The notes beneath the pieces were generated by a model. It searched no databases, had not been told where the DNA came from, and saw nothing but the letters and a program-made list of their open reading frames with translations. A stretch of DNA of 64,000 nt. It comes from Rhizobacter terrae (GTDB taxonomy: Bacteria; Pseudomonadota; Gammaproteobacteria; Burkholderiales; Burkholderiaceae_C). This document shows, piece by piece, positions 26,764-35,973 of this stretch. The position numbers and the translations under genes are program-made. Location of the stretch: NCBI RefSeq assembly GCF_003852895.1, contig NZ_QUSW01000003.1, forward strand, positions 1 through 64,000. Direction: 5' to 3'. Numbering within the stretch: position 1 is the first letter of the stretch; each line of letters starts with the position of its first letter.

Positions 26764-27453
26764 TTACTTGACGGCCAGTTCGCGTCGCATGTCGGCCACG
26801 ACAGTGGCGTAATCGGGCTTGCCGAAGATCGCACTGCCGGCGACGAAGGTGTCTGCGCCGGCGTCCGCCACCTGGCGGATGTTGTCCACCTTGATGCCGC
26901 CGTCGACCTCCAGGCGGATGTCGCGGCCGCTCGCGTCGATGATGCGGCGTGCCTGCTCGATCTTCTTCAGCGCCGAGGGGATGAAGCCCTGCCCGCCGAA
27001 GCCGGGGTTCACGCTCATGATGAGCACGAGGTCCACCTTGTCGATGACCCACTCCAGCACATCAAGCGGCGTGGCGGGATTGAACACCAGGCCGGCCTTG
27101 CAGCCTTCGGCGCGGATGAGCTGCAGCGTGCGGTCCACGTGCGTCGATGCGTCGGGGTGGAAGCTCACCAGGTCGGCGCCGGCCTTGCAGAAGGCCTGGG
27201 CCAGCGCATCGACCGGGCTGACCATGAGGTGCACGTCGATCGGCACCTTTGTGCCGTCGGCCTTCACCGAATGCTTGCGCAAGGCCTCGCACACCATCGG
27301 CCCGAAGGTGAGGTTGGGCACGTAGTGGTTGTCCATCACATCGAAGTGGATCCAGTCAGCGCCGGCGGCGATGACGTTTCTCACTTCTTCCCCAAGCCGG
27401 GCGAAGTCGGCGGAAAGGATGCTGGGGGCGATGCGATAGACGGGCGTGCTCAT
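26764..27453 (-). CDS. rpe: Ribulose-phosphate 3-epimerase
   Basis: The 229-residue TIM-barrel enzyme interconverts ribulose 5-phosphate and xylulose 5-phosphate in the pentose phosphate pathway. Conserved blocks are [56 protein letters not shown] and the phosphate-binding VDGGIKVDN. It is complete. In related genomes it precedes gph and trpE; here 15.5 kb of other genes intervene. Confidence 0.97.
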   Translation of the reverse strand: MSTPVYRIAPSILSADFARLGEEVRNVIAAGADWIHFDVMDNHYVPNLTFGPMVCEALRKHSVKADGTKVPIDVHLMVSPVDALAQAFCKAGADLVSFHPDASTHVDRTLQLIRAEGCKAGLVFNPATPLDVLEWVIDKVDLVLIMSVNPGFGGQGFIPSALKKIEQARRIIDASGRDIRLEVDGGIKVDNIRQVADAGADTFVAGSAIFGKPDYATVVADMRRELAVK

Positions 27454-27482
27454 CCCCAGGATTTTAGGGGACCGGTCAGACG

Positions 27483-27509
27483 CAGGGGAGCGAAGCGACT
27501 TGGGGGGCC
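27483..27509 (-). repeat. Intergenic palindromic-type element, copy 1
   Basis: Read on the minus strand the element begins GGCCCCCCAAGTCGCTTCG and continues CTCCCCTG, between cytochrome and rpe genes. A related sequence occurs at 63122-63150. Similar GC-rich intergenic elements are common in Burkholderiales. Confidence 0.4.
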
Positions 27510-27511
27510 TA

Positions 27512-27994
27512 TCAGCTCGCGTTGCGGAAGTTGTCGTGGCATGCCTTGCAAGCCTTCGTCAACTTGCCGTGTTGTTCCTTGATCGCGCCCACGTCGCCCG
27601 TCAGCGCGACCTTCGCCAGCTCGTTCGCCTCCTTGGCGAAGTTCGCATTCAGCTCCCCCACCTTCGCGCCGTCCTTGAACAGCTCCGGCTTGGCCGTCGT
27701 GTCGTGCCAGCCCTTGCCGGTCTCGGTGCCGGCCGGGAACAGCGACCCCAGGCCGGTGTTGGCCAGCGCGGCGATGGTGTTGGCCGCCTTGATGACATCG
27801 TCCTTGTCGTAGTTGCCGTCCACCGAGGCCTTGATGCGGCCGGTGTTCCAGGCGATCACCTGGTAGGCGGACTGCCGCCACTTGATGAGGTTCTCGGGCT
27901 TGGGTGCCTGCTGGGCCACGGCGACGGAAGAAGCCAGCGCAGCAAGCGCGACGATGGGCACGAGCAGGAAGGGAATTCGCTTGTTCATGGTCAT
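27512..27994 (-). CDS. Cytochrome c' (class II) family protein
   Basis: The product of about 160 residues has a signal peptide ([20 protein letters not shown], cleavage after AVA) and a four-helix body ending in the haem motif CKACHDNFR at the C-terminus, the layout of cytochrome c'. The helix-1 segment [21 protein letters not shown] is characteristic. These periplasmic monohaem proteins carry electrons or bind small gases such as NO. The start may be the ATG at 27988. It is the last gene of a minus-strand run of three haem proteins. Confidence 0.92.
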   Translation of the reverse strand: MTMNKRIPFLLVPIVALAALASSVAVAQQAPKPENLIKWRQSAYQVIAWNTGRIKASVDGNYDKDDVIKAANTIAALANTGLGSLFPAGTETGKGWHDTTAKPELFKDGAKVGELNANFAKEANELAKVALTGDVGAIKEQHGKLTKACKACHDNFRNAS

Positions 27995-28025
27995 GGGTCG
28001 TGGAGGGTCGTGGTTGGAAGGGGGA

Positions 28026-28427
28026 CTACTTGAAAGGCTTGTAGGCGTCGTGGCAGTCGTTGCAGGCCTGGGCGATGCGCAGCGCCGCCTGGCTGGCGCC
28101 GTCGAAGTCCTGCGCATCCACGAGGCCGGTGATGGAGGAGGCCAGGTCCTTGCCGTCCCTGGAGATCTGCACCGCGTCCGATGCATTGCCGGCATCGACG
28201 AAGTACGTCTGCATCAGGGCGTAGAGCCGCTCGATCTCCTGCGCGTCGGCACGCGCGGCGACGGCATCGCGCCTGGCGATGCTCTTTTGCACCGCGACGC
28301 TGCGCTTGTCGATCGCACGCATCCAGACATCGAAGTCCAGCACGCTCGCCGCACGGGCGAGGGGCACACAGGCGAAGGGCGCGAGGACCACGGCGGCCAG
28401 CCCGGCCGCGAGCGAGAGTCGGGACAT
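28026..28427 (-). CDS. Small monohaem cytochrome, c'/c556-like, copy 2
   Basis: The 133-residue protein from ATG 28427 has a signal peptide ending in ARA and one haem site CNDCH near the C-terminus (ACNDCHDAYK). It is clearly a paralogue of the next gene upstream: both share the MR-I start of the mature part, the DAxDAVxxSR segment and the C-terminal CxxCHxxYK. A GTG at 28436 is an alternative start touching the previous stop. It should be a periplasmic electron carrier of the locus. Confidence 0.85.
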   Translation of the reverse strand: MSRLSLAAGLAAVVLAPFACVPLARAASVLDFDVWMRAIDKRSVAVQKSIARRDAVAARADAQEIERLYALMQTYFVDAGNASDAVQISRDGKDLASSITGLVDAQDFDGASQAALRIAQACNDCHDAYKPFK

Positions 28428-28436
28428 GGCCGGCAC

Positions 28437-28817
28437 CTACTTCTTGTAGACCTCGTGGCAGGACTTGCACGAGCGCGCCAGCGCGATGACGGTGGTGGAC
28501 GCGGTGTCGTAGTCACCGGCGTCCACTGCCTTGATCACCTGCTCGGCCAGGTCGTGCGTCTTGCGCGAGAAGCCCACGGCATCGGTCGCATCGCCCTTGC
28601 GGGCATAGAAGTCCTCGACCTGGGCGAAGAGCGTGGCCAGTTCCTTCGCCTCGGCGGCGGCAGACTTCGCGTCCTTCAGCGACACGTTGGAATCCAGGCT
28701 CTTGGTGGTGTCCTCGATGTTGCGCATCAGGTCGCTGTCCACCTCGAACTGCGCGGACATGACGTGTCCCGCGAGCACGAGGAGGACGGCGAAGAGAGCA
28801 GTCGCATGTCGTCGCAT
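28437..28817 (-). CDS. Small monohaem cytochrome, c'/c556-like, copy 1
   Basis: The 126-residue protein has a signal peptide (RRHATALFAVLLVLAGHVMS) and a helical body ending in CKSCHEVYKK, one covalent haem site. It begins one base after the DUF1501 stop and is followed immediately by its paralogue, so the cytochromes are co-transcribed with the DUF1501 and DUF1549 genes. A role as electron acceptor for those proteins is inferred from position. Confidence 0.87.
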   Translation of the reverse strand: MRRHATALFAVLLVLAGHVMSAQFEVDSDLMRNIEDTTKSLDSNVSLKDAKSAAAEAKELATLFAQVEDFYARKGDATDAVGFSRKTHDLAEQVIKAVDAGDYDTASTTVIALARSCKSCHEVYKK

Positions 28818-28818
28818 G

Positions 28819-30237
28819 TCAGGCCAGGATGTCCTTCACGACATCGCCGAAGACGGAGGTCGGCCGCTCGGACCGGCCCTGGTACTGGAAGGTGATCTGG
28901 CGGTGGTCCAGGCCCAGCTGGTGCAGGATGGTGGCCTGCAGATCGTAGGTGTCCACGATGCCGCTGACCGCGCGCAGGCCGATCTCGTCGGTCGCGCCAT
29001 AGGTGCCCGGCTTGATGCCGCCGCCGGCCAGCCAGCTCGTGTAGCCCCAGGGGTTGTGGTCGCGCCCGTCGCCGCTCTGGCCGTAGGGCGTGCGGCCGAA
29101 CTCCGAGGTCCACACCACCAGCGTCGAGTCCAGCAGGCCGCGCGACTTCAGGTCCGCCAGCAGGCCGGCGATCGGCTTGTCCACCTGCCTGCTCATCACG
29201 CTGTGGTTCTTCTCGATGCCGTTGTGCGCGTCCCAGCTGTCCACGCTGTTGTCCGGCGCGCCGGAGATGACGTGGACGAAGCGCACGCCGCGCTCCACCA
29301 GCCGGCGGGCGCGCAGCAGCGCGGTGCCGTACTCGTCGGTCTCCTTCGTGCCCAGGCCGTAGAGCTCCTTGGTGGCGGCGGTTTCCTTGCCCAGGTCCAC
29401 GGCTTCAGGCGCCGAGGTCTGCATGCGGTAGGCCAGGTCGTAGGACTTGGCGCGCGCTTCCAGCTCGGTGTCGCCGGGGCGGTTGCGGGCCTCGTAATCG
29501 TTCAGCGCCCGCAGCAGGTCCAGCGTGTTGCGCTGTTCCGGCTCGGTCACGTTCGCCGGCCGCGCGAGGTGCAGGATGGGCGAGTCGCCCTGGCGGAAAG
29601 CCGTGCCTTGGTAAGCCGCGGGCAGGAAGCCCGAGCTCCAGATGACTTGGCCGCGGCCGCCACCGGCCGCACCTTTGCCGGTGGGCAGCACCACGAAGGC
29701 CGGCAGGTCGGCGTTGGCCGAACCCAGCGCGTACTGCACCCACGAACCCAAGGCAGGACGCCCCGGCACCAGCCCCGCGGTGTGCAGCTTCAGCGACGAG
29801 ATGACGTGCGTGCTGCCCTCGGTCTTGCAGCCCTTCAGGAAGGCGATGTGGTCCGACTGCTTGGCCAGGTTGGGCAGCAGGTCCGACACCCACGCGCCCG
29901 TCTCGCCGTGCTGCTTCCAGGTGCGCTTGGTGGCCAGCAGGTTGCCCACGCCGCCGTCGGTGGCGGTCTTCAGGTTCTTGGCGAACGAGTCCGGCAGCGG
30001 CGTGCCATTGAGCTTGATGAGGTCGGGCTTGTAGTCGAACAGGTCCAGCGTGCTCGGGGCCCCGGCCATGTGCAGCCAGATGACGGCCTTTGCCTTGGCC
30101 GGGAAGTGCGGCTCGCGCGGAGCCTGCGGATCGAGTTCGGCCGCCCAGGCGGCGTTCAGGCCCAGGGCCGGGGCAAAGCCCGCGCTGGCAGCCGCCAGCG
30201 ACTGGGCCAGGAAGTCACGACGCGATGTGTGGCTCAT
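28819..30237 (-). CDS. DUF1501 protein with Tat signal (sulfatase-like fold)
   Basis: The 472-residue protein starts MSHTSRRDFLAQSL, a twin-arginine signal, so it is exported folded. The body matches DUF1501: KAVIWLHMAGAPSTLDLFDYKPDL, QYALGSANADLPAFVVLP, VRFVHVISG, LVVWTSEFGRTPYGQSGDGRDHNPWGYTSWLAGGGIKPG. This family belongs to the alkaline phosphatase/sulfatase-like superfamily and commonly pairs with DUF1549/DUF1553 proteins, mainly in planctomycetes. Its reaction is not known. It lies 17 bases after the DUF1549/1553 gene. Confidence 0.93.
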   Translation of the reverse strand: MSHTSRRDFLAQSLAAASAGFAPALGLNAAWAAELDPQAPREPHFPAKAKAVIWLHMAGAPSTLDLFDYKPDLIKLNGTPLPDSFAKNLKTATDGGVGNLLATKRTWKQHGETGAWVSDLLPNLAKQSDHIAFLKGCKTEGSTHVISSLKLHTAGLVPGRPALGSWVQYALGSANADLPAFVVLPTGKGAAGGGRGQVIWSSGFLPAAYQGTAFRQGDSPILHLARPANVTEPEQRNTLDLLRALNDYEARNRPGDTELEARAKSYDLAYRMQTSAPEAVDLGKETAATKELYGLGTKETDEYGTALLRARRLVERGVRFVHVISGAPDNSVDSWDAHNGIEKNHSVMSRQVDKPIAGLLADLKSRGLLDSTLVVWTSEFGRTPYGQSGDGRDHNPWGYTSWLAGGGIKPGTYGATDEIGLRAVSGIVDTYDLQATILHQLGLDHRQITFQYQGRSERPTSVFGDVVKDILA

Positions 30238-30254
30238 GGTGGATGTCCTCGTTC

Positions 30255-32729
30255 TCAGAAGCGGTAGGTGAATTCGTTGGAGTTGGCGACCGCGTGGACC
30301 AGGTCCACGAAGGCCGCGGCGCGCGCCGGGTTGAGCTTGGACGACGCCGCCTTCTTCGCGATCGCGGTGCCTTCGGCAGGCTTGTCGTCGGCGTCCTCGT
30401 CAGCGCCTGCGCCGGCGGACTTCGCCTTCTTCTCCTGCTGCTTTTCCAGGAACTGCAGGAAGGCCGCCTTCTCGAAGCGGTCCGCGCCGCGGCCGTAGCT
30501 CACCTGGAAGAGCTTGTCGATCTGCGTGTTGAGCTCGGGCGCGACGCCATAGCCCTCGGGCGCATTGAGCTTCTTGCCGGCTGCGAGCTGCTGCTTCGTG
30601 ATCGCCTCCTGTGCATCCAGGAATGCGGTCAGGCGCTTCTTCTCGGAGGCGTCAGGTGCGCGCGAATAGAGGATCTGGAAGAGCCGGTCGATCTGCGCCG
30701 ATTCGCTGCTTCCCGCCTCGCGGATCACGCGTCCGGCCAGCGCCTTGGACCACTCGAAGACCAAGTCGCTGTTGATCAGCGCCAGCGCCTGCGGTGCGGT
30801 CGTCGTCACCTCGCGCTTGTTGTGCACGATCTGCGGGTTGGCCCAGTCGAAGGTCTCCAGCAGCGGGTACGGCGTGTTGCGGCGAACGAAGACGTAGACG
30901 CTTCGGCGGTTGTGGTCGTGCGGGTTCTCCGAGGTCGTCCACGCATTGCGGTTGTCCATGTTCACCGGGATGGGCGGGAACACGGCGGGACCGCCGATCT
31001 TCTCTTCCAGCAGGCCCGATGCCGCCAGCAGCGAGTCGCGGATCTGCTCGGCATCCAGGCGCTGGCGCGGGAAGGCCCACAGCAGCTTGTTCGTCGGATC
31101 CACGGCCTGCGCATCGCTGCGGGCGGCCGAGGCCTGGCGATAGGTGCTCGACAGGAAGATCTGCCGCTGCAGCTTCTTCACGCTCCAGCCGTCCTTCACG
31201 AAGTTGTCGGCCAGCCAATCGACGAGCTCGGGGTTGGTGGGCTTGCTCCCTTGCCTGCCGAAGTCGCTCACCGTGTCGACGATGCCCTGGCCGAAGAACT
31301 GCGCCCACTGCCGGTTGACGAAGACACGCGCCGTCAGCGGATTGCTGCCGCTGGCGATCCAGTTGGCCAGCGCCGTGCGGCGGCCGGAAGACGTGGCGGT
31401 CGGCTGGATGTCCACCTTCGTGTCACCGGCCAGCAGCGACGGCAGGCCCGGCTGCACTTCGTCCAGCTTGCGATCGTAGATGCCCTTGAAGAGCACGTAG
31501 GTGGGCGGCGCATCGGCATGGCCCAGCTCGGTCATGGCCGAGATGGCGCCCGGGTCGCGCGGCTTGATGCTGTCGAACTTCTTCAGCTCCTCGGACAGCT
31601 TCTCGTACTTGGCGTAGCCGTCCTTGTCCTTGGTCTTGAGCTGGTTGACCGCATTGCGCGTGCGGCCGGACATCGTCCACAGGTTGCGGTGGTAGATCCA
31701 GCGGTCGTAGGCGTTGCGCTCGTTCTCGGGCTTGGTGATGGACACGCGCGTCTCCGGCACGAAGCCCGACAGGCGGTCGGATTCCAGCTTGTCGATCACC
31801 GGCTTGAGGATCGCCTCCTGCTGCTCGCGGATGCTCTTGGTGGCCTCTTCCCACTTCGCGAGCCTGGCCTGGTACTCGGCGTACTCCTTGCCGCCGACGG
31901 CCGGGATGTCGTCGCGCCAGCTCGCGTTCACGAAGAAGGCCTGCAGCTGGTAGTACTCCTTCTGCGAGATCTTGTCGAACTTGTGGTCGTGGCATTGCGC
32001 GCAGCCCACCGTCGTGCCGAGGAACACCGAGCCCACCGTGTCGGTGAGGTCGTTGGCCACCTCCTGCTTCTTCAGGTTCAGGTCGCGGGCGTTGATCTCG
32101 TCGGGGAAGTTGCGCAGGAAGCCGGTGGCGATCAGCGCCTTGCGGTCATCCGGCCACAGTTCGTCGCCGGCGAGCTGCTCCTTCACGAAGCGGTCGAAGG
32201 GCTTGTCCTGGTTGAAAGCCTCGATGACGTAGTCGCGATAGCGCCAGATGTTGGGCCGCGTGCCGTCGGCGTTGTAGCCGTCGCTGTCGGCGTAGCGCGT
32301 GAGGTCCAGCCAGCGGCGGCCCTGGCGTTCGCCGTAGCGCGGCGAGGCCAGCAGGCGGTCCACCAGCTTCTCGTGGGCCTTGGGCGACTTGTCGTTGACG
32401 AAGGCCTTGACCTCTTCCGGCGTGGGGATGAGGCCCCAGGCGTCCAGCGTGGCGCGGCGGATGAAGGTGGCGCGGTCGGCTTCGGGCGAAGGCTTGAGGT
32501 TCTTCGCCTCCAGCTTGGCCAGCACGAAGGCATCGACCGGGCTGCGCACCCAGGCCTTGTTCTTCACCTCGGGCACGGCGGGGCGCTGCACGGGCTGGTA
32601 GGCCCAGGCCTTCTTCGCATCGGGCCTGGAGGCCGATGTGGGTGTGGGCGCGGCGGGCTCGTCGGCAGCGAAGGACAGCACGGCAGCCAGGCCCAGGGCG
32701 GCGGCAAGGATGGCGGTCTTCTTGGTCAT
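30255..32729 (-). CDS. DUF1549/DUF1553 (PSD1-type) haem protein
   Basis: The 824-residue protein from ATG 32729 has a signal peptide ending at FAADE, a DUF1549 domain (about residues 40-260) with ATLDAWGLIPTPEEV and RWLDLTRYADSDGYNADG, a haem motif C243-A-Q-C-H247 in GCAQCHDHKFD, and a DUF1553 domain (about 480-780) with VNRQWAQFFGQGIV and FLSSTYRQAS. Planctomycete relatives usually carry an extra N-terminal cytochrome domain, which is absent here. The protein is periplasmic and of unknown catalysis. The family is rare outside Planctomycetes and relatives, so transfer is possible. Confidence 0.92.
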   Translation of the reverse strand: MTKKTAILAAALGLAAVLSFAADEPAAPTPTSASRPDAKKAWAYQPVQRPAVPEVKNKAWVRSPVDAFVLAKLEAKNLKPSPEADRATFIRRATLDAWGLIPTPEEVKAFVNDKSPKAHEKLVDRLLASPRYGERQGRRWLDLTRYADSDGYNADGTRPNIWRYRDYVIEAFNQDKPFDRFVKEQLAGDELWPDDRKALIATGFLRNFPDEINARDLNLKKQEVANDLTDTVGSVFLGTTVGCAQCHDHKFDKISQKEYYQLQAFFVNASWRDDIPAVGGKEYAEYQARLAKWEEATKSIREQQEAILKPVIDKLESDRLSGFVPETRVSITKPENERNAYDRWIYHRNLWTMSGRTRNAVNQLKTKDKDGYAKYEKLSEELKKFDSIKPRDPGAISAMTELGHADAPPTYVLFKGIYDRKLDEVQPGLPSLLAGDTKVDIQPTATSSGRRTALANWIASGSNPLTARVFVNRQWAQFFGQGIVDTVSDFGRQGSKPTNPELVDWLADNFVKDGWSVKKLQRQIFLSSTYRQASAARSDAQAVDPTNKLLWAFPRQRLDAEQIRDSLLAASGLLEEKIGGPAVFPPIPVNMDNRNAWTTSENPHDHNRRSVYVFVRRNTPYPLLETFDWANPQIVHNKREVTTTAPQALALINSDLVFEWSKALAGRVIREAGSSESAQIDRLFQILYSRAPDASEKKRLTAFLDAQEAITKQQLAAGKKLNAPEGYGVAPELNTQIDKLFQVSYGRGADRFEKAAFLQFLEKQQEKKAKSAGAGADEDADDKPAEGTAIAKKAASSKLNPARAAAFVDLVHAVANSNEFTYRF

Positions 32730-32919
32730 GGAGCGTTCTCGGACGGACGGTGGAAACGAAAGGCGGGAAAGGCGGACAGGCTGTCTCTGCAACAAGTGCG
32801 CCACGATGCAACGGGGTGTTTGTGCTGGGTTTGCGGGAGGCGCCGCTGCGATCGAGGCAAGCCGGTGCACGGCACTCAACATCGGCCTGCTTCGATCGCA
32901 GCAGGCCGATGCGCCAGCA

Positions 32920-35682
32920 CTACAGCTTGCCGACGAACTGGATGCCCACCGAACGCGGGATGGCCGGCGTGTAGCTGTTCCAGGTCTGGTTGCGCACGGT
33001 GTCGTCGTTGAACAGGTTCTTCACCACCAGGCTCACGTCGAAGCTCTTGCTGCGCGAACCCAGGCCCACCGCGGCGTCCACCGTCGTGCTCTTGGGCACC
33101 CCGGAGTACGCCGACAGCAGCACGTCGGAGTAGTAGCTGCTGGAGAAGGCCAGGTTGGCGCTGGCGTGGAACACCTTCTCGCCGCCGAACACCGGGCGCT
33201 GGTAGTCGGCGCCGATGTTGAAGCTGTACCTGGGTGCGCCGGCCAGCGGCTGGCCGCTGATGTCGCGGTAGGCCGGTGCGCCGCTGTAGCCGTTTTCCAC
33301 CGGCTGCGCGGCATTCGGGAACTCCTTGTAGATCGCCCGGTTGTAGGCGCCCGAGAAGCGCAGCGTGAGGTTGGGAATGCCACCATACACGCCGTCGACC
33401 TCCAGCCCCTTGACCTGCACCTTGGGCACGTTGCCGGTGGCCGAGGTGTAGTAGGTGGTGCCGTCGTTGTTCAGCGCCGTCAGGTATTCATCGACCACGC
33501 GCACGGACTGCTGGTAGTCCTTGATGTTCATCAGGAACACGTCGGCATTGAGGATCAGCGTCTTGTTCAGCAGCGCCGACTTGAAGCCCAGTTCGTAGGC
33601 GTCGGTCTTCTCCGGCTTGACCAGCGACGACACGCCGTTGACGAACTGAGAGATGCCCGCCTTCTCGCCGTGCTGGTACGACACGTAGCCCGTGAGGTTG
33701 GTGTTGAACTTGTAGGTGGGGCTGAGCACCAGCGCAGGCTGGGTGGACCGGAAGCCCTCGGCCTGGCGCTGCGTGAACAGCACACCCACCTGCGACTTGC
33801 GGATGGCCTGCGCATCGGCGAGCTGGCGCTTCTGCGCATCGGTGAGGGCCGCCCAGTTCGCGGCACCGAAGTACTTCCTCGCGGCGGCATCGGCCTGGGC
33901 ATTGGCTTGCGCGAGCAAGGCCGCGTTGGTGGTGTCGGTGGTCAGCGCCACGGTACCCGGCGCAACGTTCACGGCGCCCGGCAACGCGCCGGACACCACG
34001 TTGCCGTTGAGCACCCACTTGGCGGTGGACGTGGTGTTGTAGAACGAGTCGAAGCCGCCGAGCCCCACGCCGTTGACGATGGACGGATTGAGTTCGGGCG
34101 CGCTGCCATTGCTCGTGATCTCCGAGCGGCCGGCGTTGCTGCGGTCCTCGCGGGTGAAGCGCAGGCCGGTGGTCACCGTCAGCGGTTCGCTCAGGTGCCA
34201 GTTGGCCTGCGCGAAGACCGCGGCGCTCTTGTTGCGGATGTCCTGCACGCCGGTGGGCGAGTTGTAGGAGGTCTTCACGTTGGCCAGCGAGTTCAGCAGC
34301 AGCACGCGGCCGGCCGCATCGGCATCCAGCCGGTTGTACTGCGCGGGCGTGGCGAACCAGGCGCCGGCGTCGTCGCCCCACCAGCGGCGGTAGTCGGCCA
34401 CGTTGTGCACGTCCATCAGGAAGAGGCCGCCCTGGTAGTCGAGGAAGCCGCCGGCGGCCGAGCTGATGCGCAGCTCCTGGCTCACCTGCCGGTAGTCGTT
34501 CCAGAAGCCGCCGGCATTGCGGTAGACGTCGAAGGGTGTGCCTTCGTCGTTCACTGCGTCGAAGTGGTAGTCCTTGTAGGCGGTGATGGAGGTGAGCGTG
34601 TGCCCGGCCAGCTTCCAGTTGAGCTCGGCGGCGGCGCCTCGGCTGCCGGTGACCAGCGGACGCTGGTTGTCGTTGCTCAGCACATTGTAGTAGTCGGCCA
34701 GCGTGTAGCCGGTGTTCTGCGTGAACCAGCGGCGCTGCAATCGCGTGCCGTTGTCGGTGGCCAGGCTGTTGACGCTGCCATTGGAGAAGGTCGTGGGCGT
34801 CGGCGTGAACACCGTGCGTCCGTTGGTCGTCTCGCCCGCACGTGGCTGCAGGTCCACCGCCACGCGGGCGCTGAAGTCGGGCGTCGGTGTGTAGAGGAAC
34901 TGCACGCGGCCCGACACGCGGTCGGTGTTGGTGTAGGTGATGTCGCGGTTGTACTGGTTGACGATGTCGCCCTGGCCGCGGTTGACGGAGAAGGTGCCGC
35001 GCCAGGCGAGCAGGCCATCGACCACCGGGCCGCCGAGGGCCGCGGTGGCGAAGAGGCCGTCGCGCTGGCGGAATTCCAGCGAGTAGTCGGCGGTGGGCGT
35101 GAAGGACGGCCGGCGCGTGGTGATGTTGATGACGCCCAGGCTGGTGTTCTTGCCCAGCAGCGTGCCCTGCGGACCGCGCGTGACTTCCACCGTGTCCACG
35201 TCCACGAAATCGAAGCTCGACGTGAGCGCGTTGTAGGCGAAGTTCACGCCGTCGACGATGGTGCCCACGCTCGGGTCCTGCGCCTCGGTCTGGCCGATCT
35301 TGCCCACGCCGCGGATGGACAGGCTGCTGGTGCGCTGGTTGCCCAGGTTCCACGACACGTTGGCCGCGCGCTTGGTGATGGCATCAATGCCGTAGGCGCT
35401 CAGGCGGTCGAGCTCGGCGCCTTGCACCACCGAGACGGACAGCGGCACGTCCTGCAATCGCTCGATGCGGTTGCGGCTGCGCACGACCACGGCGTCCAGC
35501 GCGGGTGCTTCGGCCGGCGCATCGGCGGCCGGCGCGCTGGCTGATCCTGCGGGCGCAGGGGCTGCATCAGCGGCCTGCGCGGCACTCGATGCCAGCATGG
35601 CCAGGCCGGCGGCAACGGCGGCAATGGGTGAAAGACGGAACCGATGCTTGGGTTGCTGTTGCCAACCGGACTTGCGCTTCAC
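32920..35682 (-). CDS. TonB-dependent outer-membrane receptor
   Basis: The 920-residue protein starts at GTG 35682 behind GAGAGGGG, has a signal peptide ending at AAQA, an Ala/Pro linker, a TonB-box-like LDAVVVRSR, a plug domain (QDVPLSVSVVQGAEL, SLSIRGVG, VDTVEVTRGPQGTLLGKN) and a 22-strand barrel ending in an aromatic-poor VGIQFVGKL. It belongs to the broad receptor group that takes up non-siderophore ligands as well. It heads the minus-strand run and is divergent from the exbB/exbD/tonB set, its probable energy source. Ligand unknown. Confidence 0.95.
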   Translation of the reverse strand: MKRKSGWQQQPKHRFRLSPIAAVAAGLAMLASSAAQAADAAPAPAGSASAPAADAPAEAPALDAVVVRSRNRIERLQDVPLSVSVVQGAELDRLSAYGIDAITKRAANVSWNLGNQRTSSLSIRGVGKIGQTEAQDPSVGTIVDGVNFAYNALTSSFDFVDVDTVEVTRGPQGTLLGKNTSLGVINITTRRPSFTPTADYSLEFRQRDGLFATAALGGPVVDGLLAWRGTFSVNRGQGDIVNQYNRDITYTNTDRVSGRVQFLYTPTPDFSARVAVDLQPRAGETTNGRTVFTPTPTTFSNGSVNSLATDNGTRLQRRWFTQNTGYTLADYYNVLSNDNQRPLVTGSRGAAAELNWKLAGHTLTSITAYKDYHFDAVNDEGTPFDVYRNAGGFWNDYRQVSQELRISSAAGGFLDYQGGLFLMDVHNVADYRRWWGDDAGAWFATPAQYNRLDADAAGRVLLLNSLANVKTSYNSPTGVQDIRNKSAAVFAQANWHLSEPLTVTTGLRFTREDRSNAGRSEITSNGSAPELNPSIVNGVGLGGFDSFYNTTSTAKWVLNGNVVSGALPGAVNVAPGTVALTTDTTNAALLAQANAQADAAARKYFGAANWAALTDAQKRQLADAQAIRKSQVGVLFTQRQAEGFRSTQPALVLSPTYKFNTNLTGYVSYQHGEKAGISQFVNGVSSLVKPEKTDAYELGFKSALLNKTLILNADVFLMNIKDYQQSVRVVDEYLTALNNDGTTYYTSATGNVPKVQVKGLEVDGVYGGIPNLTLRFSGAYNRAIYKEFPNAAQPVENGYSGAPAYRDISGQPLAGAPRYSFNIGADYQRPVFGGEKVFHASANLAFSSSYYSDVLLSAYSGVPKSTTVDAAVGLGSRSKSFDVSLVVKNLFNDDTVRNQTWNSYTPAIPRSVGIQFVGKL

Positions 35683-35749
35683 GTGAAAACCCCTCTCGGA
35701 TGTTTGGAATCTGGTCTTGTGAGGGGGTGAACCGTATCGGACACCGCAA

Positions 35750-35793
35750 GGTGCAGCCAATCATGAAAACGGATATTCAAATGAGGCTGCACC
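35750..35793. promoter_or_regulatory. Inverted repeat between the divergent operons
   Basis: Perfect 9-bp arms GGTGCAGCC (35750-35758) and GGCTGCACC (35785-35793) flank a 26-base AT-richer spacer. They lie about 130-170 bases before the sigma-54 promoter, a usual distance for activator sites. Use by the local sigma-54 activator is inferred. Confidence 0.5.
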
Positions 35794-35921
35794 CAGGGAT
35801 CGGGAGCATTTGCTGGGAAAGGAACAGTCGGGCAACACGCATCGCTGCAAGTGCAGCGGCCCCGTTGAAGATCTGCTGAAAATCCAGCTTTTGTGCTGCT
35901 TGAATTTGGATCGTGGTGCCG

Positions 35922-35937
35922 TGGCATGGATGCTGCA
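35922..35937 (+). promoter_or_regulatory. Sigma-54 promoter (-24/-12)
   Basis: TGGCATGGATGCTGCA matches the consensus TGGCACGrNNNTTGCW at all but two positions, with invariant GG and GC at correct spacing. It lies 37 bases before the rhodanese-like gene and points into the exbB-exbD-exbD-tonB-activator run. Confidence 0.7.
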
Positions 35938-35973
35938 CCACCCGGTTGTCAACACGACTCTTTTGATTCATCC

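Noticed and set aside
30090-35544. Plus-strand frames of over 960 codons across the PSD1 and receptor genes
   Set aside because: The minus strand carries recognisable domains with signal peptides; the plus frames show no motif and run across gene borders.
35743-35758. Second sigma-54 promoter toward the receptor (TGGCTGCACCTTGC on minus strand)
   Set aside because: The distance between the GG and GC pairs is one base short of the strict spacing, so it was not called.
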